64,000 nucleotides of DNA from Pseudo-nitzschia pungens (lineage: Eukaryota; Bacillariophyta; Bacillariophyceae; Bacillariales; Bacillariaceae): the NCBI GenBank assembly GCA_037355855.1, contig CM074759.1, positions 4,774,001 through 4,838,000 of the forward strand, written 5' to 3'. Under the pieces are notes generated by a model. That model ran no database searches, had not been told where the DNA came from, and saw only the letters and a list, made by a program, of their open reading frames with translations. Made by a program: the position numbers and the translations under genes. This document shows positions 22,245 through 32,090 of the stretch, one piece after another (the stretch's first letter is position 1; the number at the start of each line of letters is the position of its first letter).

Positions 22245-22259
22245 AACAGTTTTCGGACG
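22236..22259 (-). repeat. Right TIR of the large element
   Basis: Perfect inverted match of 13381-13404, followed by the duplicated AG and the resumed Gy-B pol. Confidence 0.9.
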
Positions 22260-23052
22260 AGTTAGGAGAATGGAAGAGCCTTGCCTCTTGTTGGTCTATG
22301 GTGTAGTTGCCAAACTCTTGTAGCTTGATGTTCTTCATGATGATGTATTCTGTAGTGTCGAAGCTTCCATTTGCTGTTGTAGTTAGGACTTGGTGTTTGC
22401 TTCAAGTCGGTATAGTGCCAAATGGTAGTGCTCTTTTGTTGATTAGAGTTCCGGAGGATCCACTATCTAGTAGTGCGAGTAGTGGTCTTGATTTCGTTGG
22501 TATGCCTTGTATGTACTGTACTGTAGTTAAAAGAATAGGAGCCACGTTGCTCTTATTCGATGCCTGTTCTGCTGTATTTCCAGCAGTCGACAGCAGCTTT
22601 AAATAATTTTGCTCCAGCGCACCTCCTTTGGTGTAGTCTTTGGAGTTTTGGGTATTGCAATAGAGGTTTTTTGCTGTACCTGTGGACCAATTTCTTGCCA
22701 GGGGCAAGAGTGGTCTATTTGTTGCTGCTGTCTTACTCGGATCGATAGTGATCGATGATGCGTCTGTTGTACCCTTGGATCGATTCGTTTGATTGCGATT
22801 CGTATCCATTATATCGTTCGTTCTGTGGAATCGAACTGTTTCTGTTGCTGCGTTCGCAGGCTTTGCTGAGCGTTCAACAGGAATACTCCATCCTGTAGGT
22901 TCCATCCCCTCTTTTTCTGGGAGATCTCCTCCATGCGTCATCCCAGACAGCAGGGCTGTGCTGGCATCCAGGTCCCGGGGAGCTGGAGGCAAGGTGATTG
23001 CTGGTTTTGGTGAAGCCCGGGGCTTCTTGGTAGGCCTGGGGGCCTTGGAGAT
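22260..23052 (-). pseudogene. pol: Gy-B pol, 5' part: linker and protease
   Basis: Minus-strand start of Pol directly after the gag stop TGA (23053-23055) and in the same frame. A Pro-rich linker (PAITLPPAPRDLD) is followed by GMTHGGDLPEKEG and the aspartic protease motif LLALLDSGSSGTLINK. One in-frame TGA at 22402-22404 replaces the CGA (Arg) seen in the sister elements. The frame then runs into the TIR element at 22259. No ATG lies near the beginning, so Pol is presumably made only as a Gag-Pol fusion. Confidence 0.88.
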
Positions 23053-24102
23053 TCAGGGGAGCCACACAAGTTCCCCATCGATGCTCCGTTCGGTTCTTCC
23101 ACCATGATTGGCATGGTATTCCTCAATCGCCGCATTGATATGGGCTTGGAAGGTCTCGTTGCTTCCGGGAATCATGAGAGCCTGAGTGTGAGTATGGAAG
23201 GACTCAGTTGGTTGGTTGTTTCCGGAGCCCTTGTTGTAATTCTTGGAAAACCAGTTCTTTGGGCACTCAGACCAATCATGATTATGGCCTGGGATTCGAC
23301 AGGGGTTCGATTTCTTTTTGCTGTTGTTGTTGGGCCCTTTGTGGTTCGAATGGGAGTTGCGCTTGCGAGAGCTGTTGTTGTTGTTGTTGTTGTTCGAGCG
23401 CTTTTGCTGTTTGTTGTTGTTCCTGTTGCCTTTCTTGTTGGCTTGACGCTCGTGACAGCTCATGTAATCCACGATGTGTCGGACTGTCGTGTCTTCTTGG
23501 ATTCCACTGTGCATCATGCCATAGCTTTCGATCCATGTAGAGGGAAAGGAGTGGAGAAGGATGGTGAGTTTCTCCACTCTCGAAAGAGGCGCACTGCTTC
23601 CTTCTAGTTTTTGGGTATATTTCATGAGTATAAGGATGCGCTCAGCATGTTCCTTGCATGTAACCGATGGCGTCTTTCGGCATTCGTGGCTTTGGAGGTA
23701 GGTGTGCATGATGTCCCTGGCATCTTTGGCATTGCAGTAGAGCTGAGTGAAGTCAATGAAGGCTTGCTCATATCCCCCAATTTCATCTTGGGAGTATTGG
23801 AATTCTTCGGGATCCAGTGGGTCCTTGATCATGTCATTCCATTTGCTCTGGGCGTCTGTGGTGAGGCAACGTCCGAAGTGGGTTAGGTAGATGCTGATTG
23901 GCAATCGAAGGTAGCTGGCAGCATTCCTGAACGACTCCTCCACAAAGAGCAGTTCTTCAAGGCCTCCTGTCTCTGTAAACAGGGGGACTTTCATGCTGTC
24001 GGTTCGATCCTCATCGACGTTGTACAGGGTGAAGAGCTTGGGCTTGGTCCGATCGAACGAGCTCTTGTAGGTAATAGGGGGGTCTCTGTAGATACCGGAC
24101 AT
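23053..24102 (-). CDS. gag: Gy-B Gag
   Basis: Open minus-strand frame of 349 codons from the ATG at 24102 (MSGIYRDPPITYK) to TGA. An upstream in-frame non-ATG extension is ignored because every sister copy has ATG at this point. The first 230 residues are the capsid-like region (LEELLFVEESFRNAA, LYCNAKDARDIMHTYL, MKYTQKLEGSSAP, MSCHERQANKK). An Asn/Gln/Lys-rich basic linker and a single zinc-knuckle-like CRIPGHNHDWSEC follow, and the protein ends ELVWLP. Gag forms the virus-like particle and binds element RNA. The element's pol is dead, so this Gag could act only in trans. Confidence 0.88.
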   Translation of the reverse strand: MSGIYRDPPITYKSSFDRTKPKLFTLYNVDEDRTDSMKVPLFTETGGLEELLFVEESFRNAASYLRLPISIYLTHFGRCLTTDAQSKWNDMIKDPLDPEEFQYSQDEIGGYEQAFIDFTQLYCNAKDARDIMHTYLQSHECRKTPSVTCKEHAERILILMKYTQKLEGSSAPLSRVEKLTILLHSFPSTWIESYGMMHSGIQEDTTVRHIVDYMSCHERQANKKGNRNNNKQQKRSNNNNNNNSSRKRNSHSNHKGPNNNSKKKSNPCRIPGHNHDWSECPKNWFSKNYNKGSGNNQPTESFHTHTQALMIPGSNETFQAHINAAIEEYHANHGGRTERSIDGELVWLP

Positions 24103-24214
24103 GTTGCTTGTTGGAGGTACAAGGTGTCTCTTTTGTTGAGGATAAGGGGTGTTTGGTTTGAATTCAGTACTGAGTTCTACTGTTTCTACTGTAAAGCACA
24201 AACAGTAATTACTG

Positions 24215-24540
24215 TGTTACGGTCTAGAGTAGAATTTCGGAGTAGTATGAAAAATTGTGAATGTTTAGATACTTTACGAGATATTGTTACGTGAATTGAG
24301 AATGGAGACATAAAAAATTTCGAGGTCGCGAGCATAGCCACACTTTGGCATGTTCTGCCATAAATGTTGGTTCATTGTCGGTTCCCACGATTAGGCATAT
24401 ATCCTAATCTGGGACTCGACCATAATAGTTAGAACACATATCAAAATGTATTCATGACTGAGGATATAATATTCGATTCCCATATGGGATTCGGTTAATT
24501 ATTCAGTCGTGGCTTGAGCTAGCTACGCTAGCCCGTCACA
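24215..24540 (-). repeat. Gy-B 5' LTR
   Basis: 326-bp LTR, upstream because the element is on the minus strand. It is directly followed inside the element by CAGTAATTACTG (24203-24214), at the position of the primer-binding site. Confidence 0.93.
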
Positions 24541-24545
24541 CTCTT

Positions 24546-24670
24546 CTGGATCCAGTGGATCCTTTATCATGTCATTCCACTTGCTCTGAGCGTCCGTAGT
24601 AAGGCATCGACTGAAGTGGGTTAGGTAGATATCTGTTGGGAGCCAGAGGGTCTCTGTAGATGCCGGCCAT
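24546..24670 (-). pseudogene. gag: Gy-A gag, N-terminal remnant
   Basis: Starts at the ATG at 24670 (MAGIYRDP) but jumps within about ten codons to sequence that in other copies lies after about 50 more codons (the QSKWNDM region). This internal deletion shifts the frame and leads to a stop. It connects to 9179-9918 once Gy-B is removed. Confidence 0.8.
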
Positions 24671-24790
24671 GTTGCTTGTTGGAGATACAGAGGGTATCTG
24701 TTGTTGAGGATAAGGGTTGTTTATTCGATTGTTTTGTTTCAGTACTGAATTCTACTGTTTTCCTACGTTGAAGATAAACAGTAATTACTG

Positions 24791-25080
24791 TGTTACACTC
24801 TAAGGTAGAAAATTGGAGTAGTATTAAAAAAAGTGACTAATCGTTAACTCTTAAGAGAGCATTTCAGTTTTTGTGTGAACGTTTGAATGAACATTTGAAT
24901 ATACACGAGCGCGCCTTGCTACCATTTGAATAACGGCGCACATACATTGGTGGAGCGTCCGGCGTACAGTTTGAATGTTTGTATTCAAACACCGGTCAGC
25001 TCCTAAAGCCGGGCAGCTTATATGTGGGATTCGGTTAATTATTTAATTGTGGTTCATGCTTGCTACGCTAGCATGTCACA
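24791..25080 (-). repeat. Gy-A 5' LTR
   Basis: 290-bp LTR with about five differences from 4976-5265, four of them transitions at CpG. The palindrome CAGTAATTACTG (24779-24790) abuts it on the interior side. Confidence 0.93.
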
Positions 25081-25085
25081 AGCAT

Positions 25086-25769
25086 CAGGCGCTTGTCAAC
25101 TTTCCAGAGCAATTCCAGGGCTTCCTTGAGAGACTTAAGCAATTCATCATACAGCTCCCCAGGGTGTTGAGACATGAGCCGGGGAAGGGAAAGTGTAACA
25201 TATGAACTGTGAGAACACTTGGAACCTTCAGTGACATCTACTGGAGCCCTGGAATCACTAGAGCAGACCCCTCGGCGCTGGAGAAAATGCCCATCAGAAG
25301 AGGACAACACAGTGGCACCACCTAGACCAGGAAGAAAGGACACTGATCTGGAGCTGCAAGCAACACCCCCTGCTGCCGTAACAGGAGCGGGAGGCTTCTG
25401 CTTGAAATACCAGTGGGATCCAAGTGCTTGGTTAGCTGCCAACCAAACTTTTCCTTCAGTGCTGGGCAAAAGGTTGCCTTCACAGTACAAGGTTTCAAAA
25501 CACTCAGGGGACATCTTGGCCAAACCAATAAGACATCTCTTCAGAGCATGGCCGGAAGGTTGCTTGGTCCAGTCTGCAGAATCTTGAAAGCAAAGAGAAG
25601 GAAGGGAAACCAGGGACTCCAAGGAAGCAGCAGTGCGCCAATCAGGGTTCTCAGGAAAAGCTTGAGAATAAACTGGAGGGATGGCAGACTGACAGATATC
25701 GTGGATGGATTTCTTGTCATTCCCATCCTTCTTGCTGAAAAAGTGAGTGGGACTTGGACACCCAGTCCA
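25086..25769 (-). pseudogene. LINE-A1 ORF1, middle part
   Basis: Minus-strand ORF1 codons between Gy-A and the solo LTR (ADWTKQPSGHALKRCL, MSPECFETLYCEGNLLPS, LYDELLKSLKEALELL). They join without loss to the C-terminal half beyond Gy-A (KVDKRLML | YVFPSR). The fragment is coding in origin but cut at both ends. Confidence 0.85.
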
Positions 25770-26086
25770 TGTTACGGTCTAGAGTAGAATTAGATGGAGT
25801 AACACGGGATAAAGGTATTTTAAAGATGGAAGGTTAATAAAAAATGTGTTACAAAGAGAATGGATGAATACTTTACGAGATGGGAATGATTTCTTGAATA
25901 GAATGAATGAACGATCGAACAATAATAATGTTCGTCGAGTCATGGGAATCTTTGTTTGAATTGTATGTGTATTCTTATACGTTGAATATTCAGTATATGT
26001 ACATGAATATCATATATATTGGAATATATGGGGGATTTAATTATCATTTAGAGCCTCTCGTAGGGTACCTACGTCAGCCCGTAACA
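25770..26086. repeat. Solo LTR of a fifth gypsy family
   Basis: 317 bp from TGTTACGGTCTAGAG to CCCGTAACA, flanked by a perfect 5-bp duplication GTCCA (25765-25769 and 26087-26091). The ends resemble the Gy-B/Gy-D LTR but the middle is different. No internal sequence is left, as expected after recombination between the two LTRs of a full element. It sits in LINE-A1 ORF1. Confidence 0.9.
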
Positions 26087-26666
26087 GTCCATAGCCGGGA
26101 TCCTGTTGGAGTTTTGCGAAGAGCTTGGATAAGGGTGGGAGTGGAAGCACGACCAGTAAAATACCCCTTACCATAGAAGCACCAGAGAAAGGAGTCTGAG
26201 TGAGCCTTGTTGGCAGCAGCCAGGGCTGTCTTGCGCAGAGTATTTTGCTCTGTCAGGGAAGAGGAAGCAGACAGCTTGCCAGAAGGAAATACAATAGTAG
26301 CTTGTTTCAAACCAGAATGGGAACCGGAGACCTTAGAGGGTGGGGGCTGAGAGTTTGAGTCCTCAGAGCCTGGCTGCCCATCACCTGACTGCCCATCACC
26401 TGACTGCCCACTGCCTGACTGCCCACTGCTAGACTGCTCACTGCCTGATTGCCCAGGGCTGGACTGCCCAGTGCCTGACGGATTTGTGCTCATGTCTACA
26501 TCATCACGCTCACCAATAGACACAGCAGAAGTGAAGGAGTGGCCTGAGCAGAGGAACCAGCAGCAGGTGGTTGGCGTGAAGGAGTCCCCACAAAGATGCG
26601 TTTGTTTGAAGGAGTGGCAGGCAAGGGAGGCCTTTTGCGCCTGGAAGATGGCAGGGGAGGAGCCAT
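26087..26666 (-). pseudogene. LINE-A1 ORF1, N-terminal part
   Basis: Starts at the ATG at 26666 (MAPPLPSSRRKR, the counterpart of MPPPPPASRRKR in A3). It carries the Ser/Gly/Gln pentad repeats (SGQSGSGQSG) and the conserved NKAHSDSFLWCFYGKG segment. A deletion of about 60 bp relative to A2, just before FTSAVS, puts the rest into another frame. Confidence 0.78.
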
Positions 26667-28382
26667 GGCGGGGCTGGTAGTGGCTGAATAGGCGTGTTGG
26701 CTTGGGCACTGGTAGGCTGTCAGTGTTTACCTGTATGTAGATGTACAGCTGGGGGTAGCCCGGAAACAGGGGACAGCAGCAACAACAAGGGCAACCTTGG
26801 TCTGGACAAGCAAAAGGTCCCTGGGGATCCCAAAATATACTGGAGCACACCCACAAAGTCACCGGGGGACTCAGAAATTTTTGCTAAAAAACGAGCAAAA
26901 TTTGTCTCACACTTGGAGCGTGACACTCTGTGCAAATCGTGTAGGCTTGAAGTGGGAAGCCAGTAGCTTGAAAATTGTGCAAATTTGAACAATTTTCACC
27001 TACTGCAAATCGTGTAGAACTTTCGAATCCGATATGATTCGAATTGGAATACAGCAGCCCACCGGGAAGCTAGTGGCTTGAAAACAGGGGCTTTAGTAGG
27101 AACACTTAGGGACCGGGGGATATCAATGGCAGGGCACACTTGAAAGGCTCAGGAGGGAACTTGAAGTTCAAGCTCGGGAGTGCTTATAAGTGGAAACAGT
27201 ATCCAGGGGCAATTGGCTTGAAAACAGGAACCTTGAGCGAGACACTTAGGGACCAGGGAAGCTTCTTGCTTGAAAGCAGGGGCTTTAGTAGGAACACTTA
27301 GGGACCGGGGGATATCAATGGCAGGGCACACTTGAAAGGCTCAGGAGGGAACTTGAAGTTCAATCTCGCGAGGACTTATAAGTGGAAACAGTATCCAGGG
27401 GCAATTGGCTTGAAAACAGGTACCTTGAGCGAGACACTTAGGGACCAGGGAAGCTGCTTGCTTGAAAACAGGGGCTTTAGTAGAAACACCTAGGGACCGG
27501 GGGGAGGCTTGTGGCTTGAAAACAGTGTCGAACTTGAAATTCAACTTGGGGTTGCTTAATAGCCAAAACACTTAGGGATCAGGGACCTCACGAACATTAG
27601 GGACCAGAGAAACTGTAGTCTTGAAAACAAGGGGCGATAGTAGATGTAGTCTTGGAAACAGGAGTGCACTAAGTAGGAGGTACTTAGGGATCGGTTGGTC
27701 TTGGCTTGAAAACAGGTGTAGTAGGGGGAGCCTTAAGCGAAAATACTTAGGGACTAGGGGGCTTGGCTAGGAAACAGGGTAGCTCTTAAGTGATTAACAC
27801 TTAGTGAGCAGGGAGGCTATTGACTTGAAAACAGGGAGGGAACTAGAAGATATGCTCCCGAGGGACCTTCTAGAAGGGGGGTTTGTATGTGTTCGACGAC
27901 TCCAACCTGAAAAGACTTAGGGAACTCAGCAAGGAACCTTGAAGAATGTAGAACTTTAAGTGGATATCACTTAAGGGGCTTGAAAGACTGTATAGCGTTA
28001 AATAATAAGATAGCTTGAAAACAGATCAAAAACCAAGCTCGGAGACAAAGCGAAAAGAAGCAGCGAAGCAAAGCAGCTGTAGAATTAGTACTGCAATTGC
28101 TGTAGAAAATTATGTGTTGTTTTTGCTTGCCGAAGCTTGTTGCTGCCGATCGACCGACCGACACGGAAACAAGCAACCAAAGCAACCAAAGGAAGCAAGG
28201 AGCAGCCAAACAAATAGCAGCATCAGATAGGCGAGGTCTCTGTTAATAGGTGTAGTGCCTGGTGTTGTTGTTGGAGCTTTAGAAGTGAGGGAGATATCAA
28301 AGGGGAATTGTGTGTAGAAATCTACGTGTTTTAAGTACTGGAACATCGGAATGTCAGACAAAATCGCGCGTCGCAAAATTGT
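26667..28382 (-). other. LINE-A1 5' UTR
   Basis: Minus-strand 5' UTR with repeated phrases CCCTGTTTTCAAGCC and TCCCTAAGTG, many TAAGTG-loop-CACTTA hairpins, and the conserved 5' terminal block ending at 28382. No long coding frame. Confidence 0.85.
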
Positions 28383-28649
28383 ACACTACACTATCAGAGG
28401 AAGAAGACCTGCAAGTTTCAAAGCGATTGGACTGAAGAGGATGATGCTGTACGTAAGGAATTACAGCAAGAGGATATCACACTTAAAGACACAGAGGTTG
28501 CAGAGAAAATGGCAGAGGATCTTAGAAGTGTAGCAAACACAGCAAAAGCTGTCACGAATGAAAGGATGGAAATTGCAAGGGAACATCTATCCCCAGAGGA
28601 AATCAAAACACTGGAGGAAGCGCAAGCGCTGTGGCCTTGTGAGGAGTAG
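28383..28649 (+). pseudogene. Possible 3' end of a host gene exon, cut by LINE-A1
   Basis: A plus-strand frame runs open from the LINE-A1 5' junction to TAG at 28647-28649, about 88 codons. It encodes a charged, helix-rich, acidic peptide (SDWTEEDDAVRKELQQED, EKMAEDLRS, EIAREHLSPEEIKTLEEA). Its composition is unlike the satellite or UTR frames in the window, and the frame is still open when it meets the LINE, as expected if the LINE inserted into an exon. No family is recognised. It could instead be a chance frame or the tail of an unrecognised transposon gene. This is the only candidate for non-transposon coding sequence in the window. Confidence 0.35.
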
Positions 28650-29227
28650 CGCGAGCACTTGTAGTTAATGTTGTTAGTGGTTTAAAGTTTAAAATGGTGG
28701 TCTATTTGTTACAGAGAGACATGCCTTTATTATTGTTGCAAATCAAAGACCGGAGCAAAAAAAGTGATTGAAATTATTTCGTACCTCTATTGATCAAAAA
28801 TAGGTTAGACTGACGGACGCTGAGACAGGGTGGGTGTTTTTTGGGTGTTAAGTGCTGAAGTCGTCTGCTGACACATGTGTATAAAATGTACTGTGTTCTA
28901 TGGTGTCTCAACGACTTTAGTGACTAAACCCTTACTACTTGTAGGCAAAAGTGGCCAGTTCATGAGTGTCAATGCTTACCGTACCATTCACACAGGTTGT
29001 GACTAGTAGGGCTACCAATAATGATTCCAGAGGCTCAGTGGTGACCTTTGATCTGTGTCCTGCTGACTAGTAGGGGCGACAGCAACCATAATTTGTGAGG
29101 CTAACCTACTAATGTCTGCGCTGACTAGAGGAGGCTACTAGCAGTACTACTAAATGGTCCCTGAGCTTCAGCAGTGGTGACCATTTATGTGGATCCTAAC
29201 TAATTAATTAATTAATATACTTATTTA
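28650..29227. other. Spacer between the two head-to-head LINE-A copies
   Basis: AT-rich sequence after the possible exon, with imperfectly repeated CTGACTAGTAGGG and CAGTGGTGACC phrases (28930-29190) and a TTAA microsatellite (29200-29216) at the A2 insertion point. No gene is seen. Confidence 0.5.
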
Positions 29228-30547
29228 CAATTTTGCGACGCGCGATTTTGTCCGACGTTCCGATGTTCCAGTACTTAAAACACGTAGATTTCTACACACA
29301 ATTCCCCTTTGATATCTCCCTCACTTCTAAAGCTCCAACAACAACACCAGGCACTACACCTATTAACAAAGACCTCGCCTATCTGATTCTGCTATTTGTT
29401 TGGCTGCTCCTTGCTTCCTTTGGTTGCTTTGGTTGCTTGTTTCAGTGTCGGTTGATTGATCGGCAAGCAACAAGCAACACGTGGAAAACAAGGACACATA
29501 ATTTTCTACAGCAATTGCAGTACTAATTCTACAGCTGCTTTGCTTCGCTGCTTCTTTTTGCTCGGTTTGTTTTTCGATCTGTTTTCAAGCTATCTTATTA
29601 TTTAACGCTATACAGTCTTTCAAGCCCCTTGAGTGATATCCACTTAACGTTCTACATTCTTCAAGGTTCCTTGCTGAGTTCCCTAAGTCTTTTCAGGTTG
29701 GAGTCGTCGAACACATACAAACCCCTCCTTCTAGAAGGTTCCTACTTGCTGATCCCTAAGTCTTTACAAGTACTATCAAGCTCGCACGAGCATATCACCT
29801 TCCAGTTCCCCCTGTTTTCAAGCCAATTGCCCACTACTCCTTAAGTGTTTATCACTTAAGAGTACCCCTGTTTCCTAGCCCAGCCCCCTATTTTCGCTTA
29901 AGGCTCCCCCTACTACACCTGTTTTCAAGCCAAGACCAACTGATCCCTAAGTACCTCCTACTTAGTGCACTCCTGTTTCCAAGACTACATCTACTATCGC
30001 CCCTTGTTTTCAAGACTACAGTTTCTCTGGTCCCTAAGTGTTCGCGAGGTCCCTGATCCCTAAGTGTTTTGGCTATTAAGCAACCCCAAGTTGAATTTCA
30101 AGTTCGACACTGTTTTCAAGCCACAAGCCTCCCCCCGGTCCCTAGGTGTTTCTACTAAAGCCCTTGTTTTCAGGCAAGCAGCTTCCTTGGTCCCTAATTA
30201 TACTATGCGAGTCTTGTGCCTGTTTTCAAGCAATCAGCTTCCCTGGTCTTTAAGTGTCTCGCTCAAGGTCCCTGTTTTCAAGCCAATTGCCCCTGGATAC
30301 TGTTTCCACTTATAAGCACTCCCGAGCTTGAACTTCAAGTTCCCTCCTGAGCCTTTCAAGTGTGCCCTGCCATTGATATCCCCCGGTCCCTAAGTGTTCC
30401 CACTAAAGCCCCTGTTTTCAAGCCACTAGCTTCCCGGTGGGCTGCTGTATTTCAATTCGAATCATATCTGATTTGAATTTGCAGTGCTACCCGTACGAAC
30501 AAAAATTGTTCAAATTTGCACAATTTTCAAGCTACTAGCTTCCCGGG
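29228..30547 (+). other. LINE-A2 5' UTR (copy interrupted by Gy-C, LINE-B and others)
   Basis: Plus-strand LINE-A 5' end starting ACAATTTTGCGACGCGCG, with the same repeated CCTGTTTTCAAGCC/TCCCTAAGTG motifs as A1 and A3. Gy-C interrupts it after CTTCCCGGG. The next bases of A2 are at 46345-46363 (CCCGGTGGGCTGCTGTATT), then LINE-B begins. The ORF1/ORF2 body of this copy is plausibly 56971-64000, with about 540 bp of 5' UTR missing at the LINE-B junction. Confidence 0.82.
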
Positions 30548-30809
30548 TGTTACACTCTAAGGTAGAAAAATTGGAGTAGTATTTAATTGTGACTAAAGTT
30601 TTAACTCTTAAGCGAGCTTTACGATTTTCATGTGAACGCTTGAATATACACAAGCGTGCCGTGCTCATATTTGAATAACGGCACACATGCATTGCTGGAG
30701 CGTCCGGCGTACAGTTTGAATATTTGTATTCAAACACCGGTCAGCTCGTATGTGGGATTCGGTTAATTATTTAATCGTGATTCATGCTCGCCTACGCTAG
30801 CATGTCACA
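30548..30809 (-). repeat. Gy-C 3' LTR
   Basis: 262-bp LTR, TGTTACACTCTAAGG to GCATGTCACA. The 12-nt motif TAGTGCCTCATG (30810-30821, plus strand) abuts it, as in the other gypsy copies. Confidence 0.92.
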
Positions 30810-30838
30810 TAGTGCCTCATGATTAGACGAAGCCTGCT

Positions 30839-32090
30839 TTAAGTTGACCAATGAATTGCCGGCGACTCTGACTCGTTTGACGACTCCGACTCTGGTTCTC
30901 TGTAAGGAGTTAGCTTCCGAATATTCACTGTTTCAGCCACTGAAGGAGCTTTCTGCAATCTTACTGTACCATTGTTATTAACTTGTAGGATAAGAAACAG
31001 TCCGGTTCTTCGTGGCTGTAGCTTGTCCGGATCCGGTTCTTGCAACCATACCTTATCATTGCTTCTGAAGGTATGTTCTATTCGCTTGGCGTTGTCCCGG
31101 AGCAGGGCTTTATTGATTCCCTGTTGTCTGAGCTGTTTGAGTGCCAATAGATTGGAGGTTAGTGGCAGATCTATCATCATGTCCCTGTTAAAGACCAGGG
31201 ATCCAGGAGAGGCTTGTAGAGAGGTGCTGACTGCACATCGAGAGGCATGCATGCATGTTGCTAGGGCATTATCCATGAGCTGAGTGGCTCTGGCGTTGGC
31301 TTGTGGGGGATTAACATGCACTAGAACTCGTAGGATATCAGCCACTGTGTGATGGACGCGTTCACAGATGGCATTGGCCTGTGGATTCATCACTGTAGTG
31401 GGGACTGATTGGACTCCATACTGCTTGAGAGTGATTTGGAATTCAGCCCCTAGGAACTCACCACCATTGTCATGGATGCATCTGTTTGGTCTAGGATATC
31501 TTGAGAGCCAGCAGTTCTTGAATTGATCAGAGACATGCTGAGAAGATTTGTCCCTGATCCGGATGATTTCAAGTAGATTGGTGACTGGATCGATACACGT
31601 TAGCGCCTTGAAGTTATAGATCTTGTTCTGAGCTGTGATCTTCCAAGGGCCTATAAGATCAACATGAACTTCATCGAAGGGAGATACCGGGGCTTCTTTG
31701 GGGGGAAGCTTCCCATATTTAGCTTGCCGGCTCTTGTATTGGATGCAATCATTAGGGCAAATGTAGGACTTGCATAAGTTGGACAGGTTGTCTGCATAAA
31801 AGCAAGCTGAGATAGTCTTATATAATCTGGTGGATCCACAATGACCCAACAGGAGATGGTACCATTTGATGGTATCATTTGTGAGGGAACTCGGTATATA
31901 AATTCTCCAATTATCTGGATTGGATTGGTTGGCATAGCAAAGGATGTTATTGCCTTGTAATTCTTGGTAAAAGAATGCCTTGGATTGAATCTTGAACTTG
32001 ATAGTCAGGTCCTTTTGCTGATGGAGGTATATCTTGTTATAGTTAACCGGGCATTCCATGTCTTGGGTGTTTGGTAGGTTGACTAGACAC
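30839..32090 (-). pseudogene. pol: Gy-C pol, 3' part: integrase
   Basis: Minus-strand frame open from the A3 insertion to the stop at 30839. It contains the H-H-C-C finger (WYHLLLGHCGS, CPNDC), the DD35E core (VHVDLIGPW, IHDNGGEF, NAICERVHH) and the GPF-like C-terminal module, ending SPAIHWST. The piece is internally intact but separated from the rest of Pol by 10.8 kb of LINE. Bases 32071-32090 are the left copy of the A3 target duplication. Confidence 0.9.

Larger units (their letters stand above)
13381..22259. mobile_element. Large TIR element (8.9 kb), non-autonomous, satellite-bearing
   Basis: Removing these 8879 bp restores an uninterrupted Gy-B pol (TTTGC-AG-TTAGG), so the whole stretch inserted as a unit. 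It has perfect 24-bp terminal inverted repeats starting CGTCCGAAAACTGTTTCGCG and probably a 2-bp duplication AG (13379-13380 and 22260-22261). Subterminal TCGCGACC/GGTCGCGA octamers occur at both ends. There is no frame resembling a transposase. The interior holds, in mirror-like order, triplet repeats, tRNA-like segments and 181-bp satellite arrays, with a hAT-like element in the left half. The superfamily is not recognised. Confidence 0.8.
9919..24540 (-). mobile_element. Gy-B: Ty3/gypsy element inside Gy-A, hosting the 8.9-kb TIR element
   Basis: Minus-strand gypsy element with 326-bp LTRs (9919-10244, 24215-24540) and the 5-bp duplication CTCTT. Three differences between LTRs are visible. 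Gag (23053-24102) is open. Pol is interrupted by the element at 13381-22259 and has one TGA at 22402-22404. Without the TIR element it would be about 5.7 kb, the size of the intact Gy-D. Its LTRs and interior are closely related to Gy-D. Confidence 0.93.
4976..25080 (-). mobile_element. Gy-A: degenerate Ty3/gypsy LTR retrotransposon hosting Gy-B
   Basis: A minus-strand gypsy element with 290-bp LTRs (4976-5265 and 24791-25080) and a 5-bp target duplication AGCAT (4971-4975 and 25081-25085). It sits inside LINE-A1 ORF1, whose codons continue across the site. LTR ends are TG...CA. The two LTRs differ at about five positions by eye. The interior has gag and pol in the order gag-PR-RT-RNaseH-INT, but gag has a large deletion and pol has nonsense and frameshift lesions. 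Gy-B (9919-24540) is inserted in gag. After removing Gy-B the element is about 5.5 kb. Confidence 0.93.
1..28382 (-). mobile_element. LINE-A copy A1 (non-LTR retrotransposon, 5' portion, heavily interrupted)
   Basis: A minus-strand non-LTR element whose 5' end is at 28382. There it starts with the block ACAATTTTGCGACGCGCG, which also starts the copies at 29228 and 32091. Reading leftwards it contains a 5' UTR (26667-28382), ORF1 pieces (26087-26666, 25086-25769, 3441-4970) and the start of ORF2 (3191-3448 and 1-966), and it leaves the window at base 1. Insertions at 967-3175, 4976-25080 and 25770-26086 split it. Without them about 5.7 kb of LINE remains, roughly half of the 10.8-kb intact copy A3. 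Its ORF1 translation is identical over 222 residues to that at 59039-59707, so A1 and A2 are recent sister copies. Confidence 0.9.
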
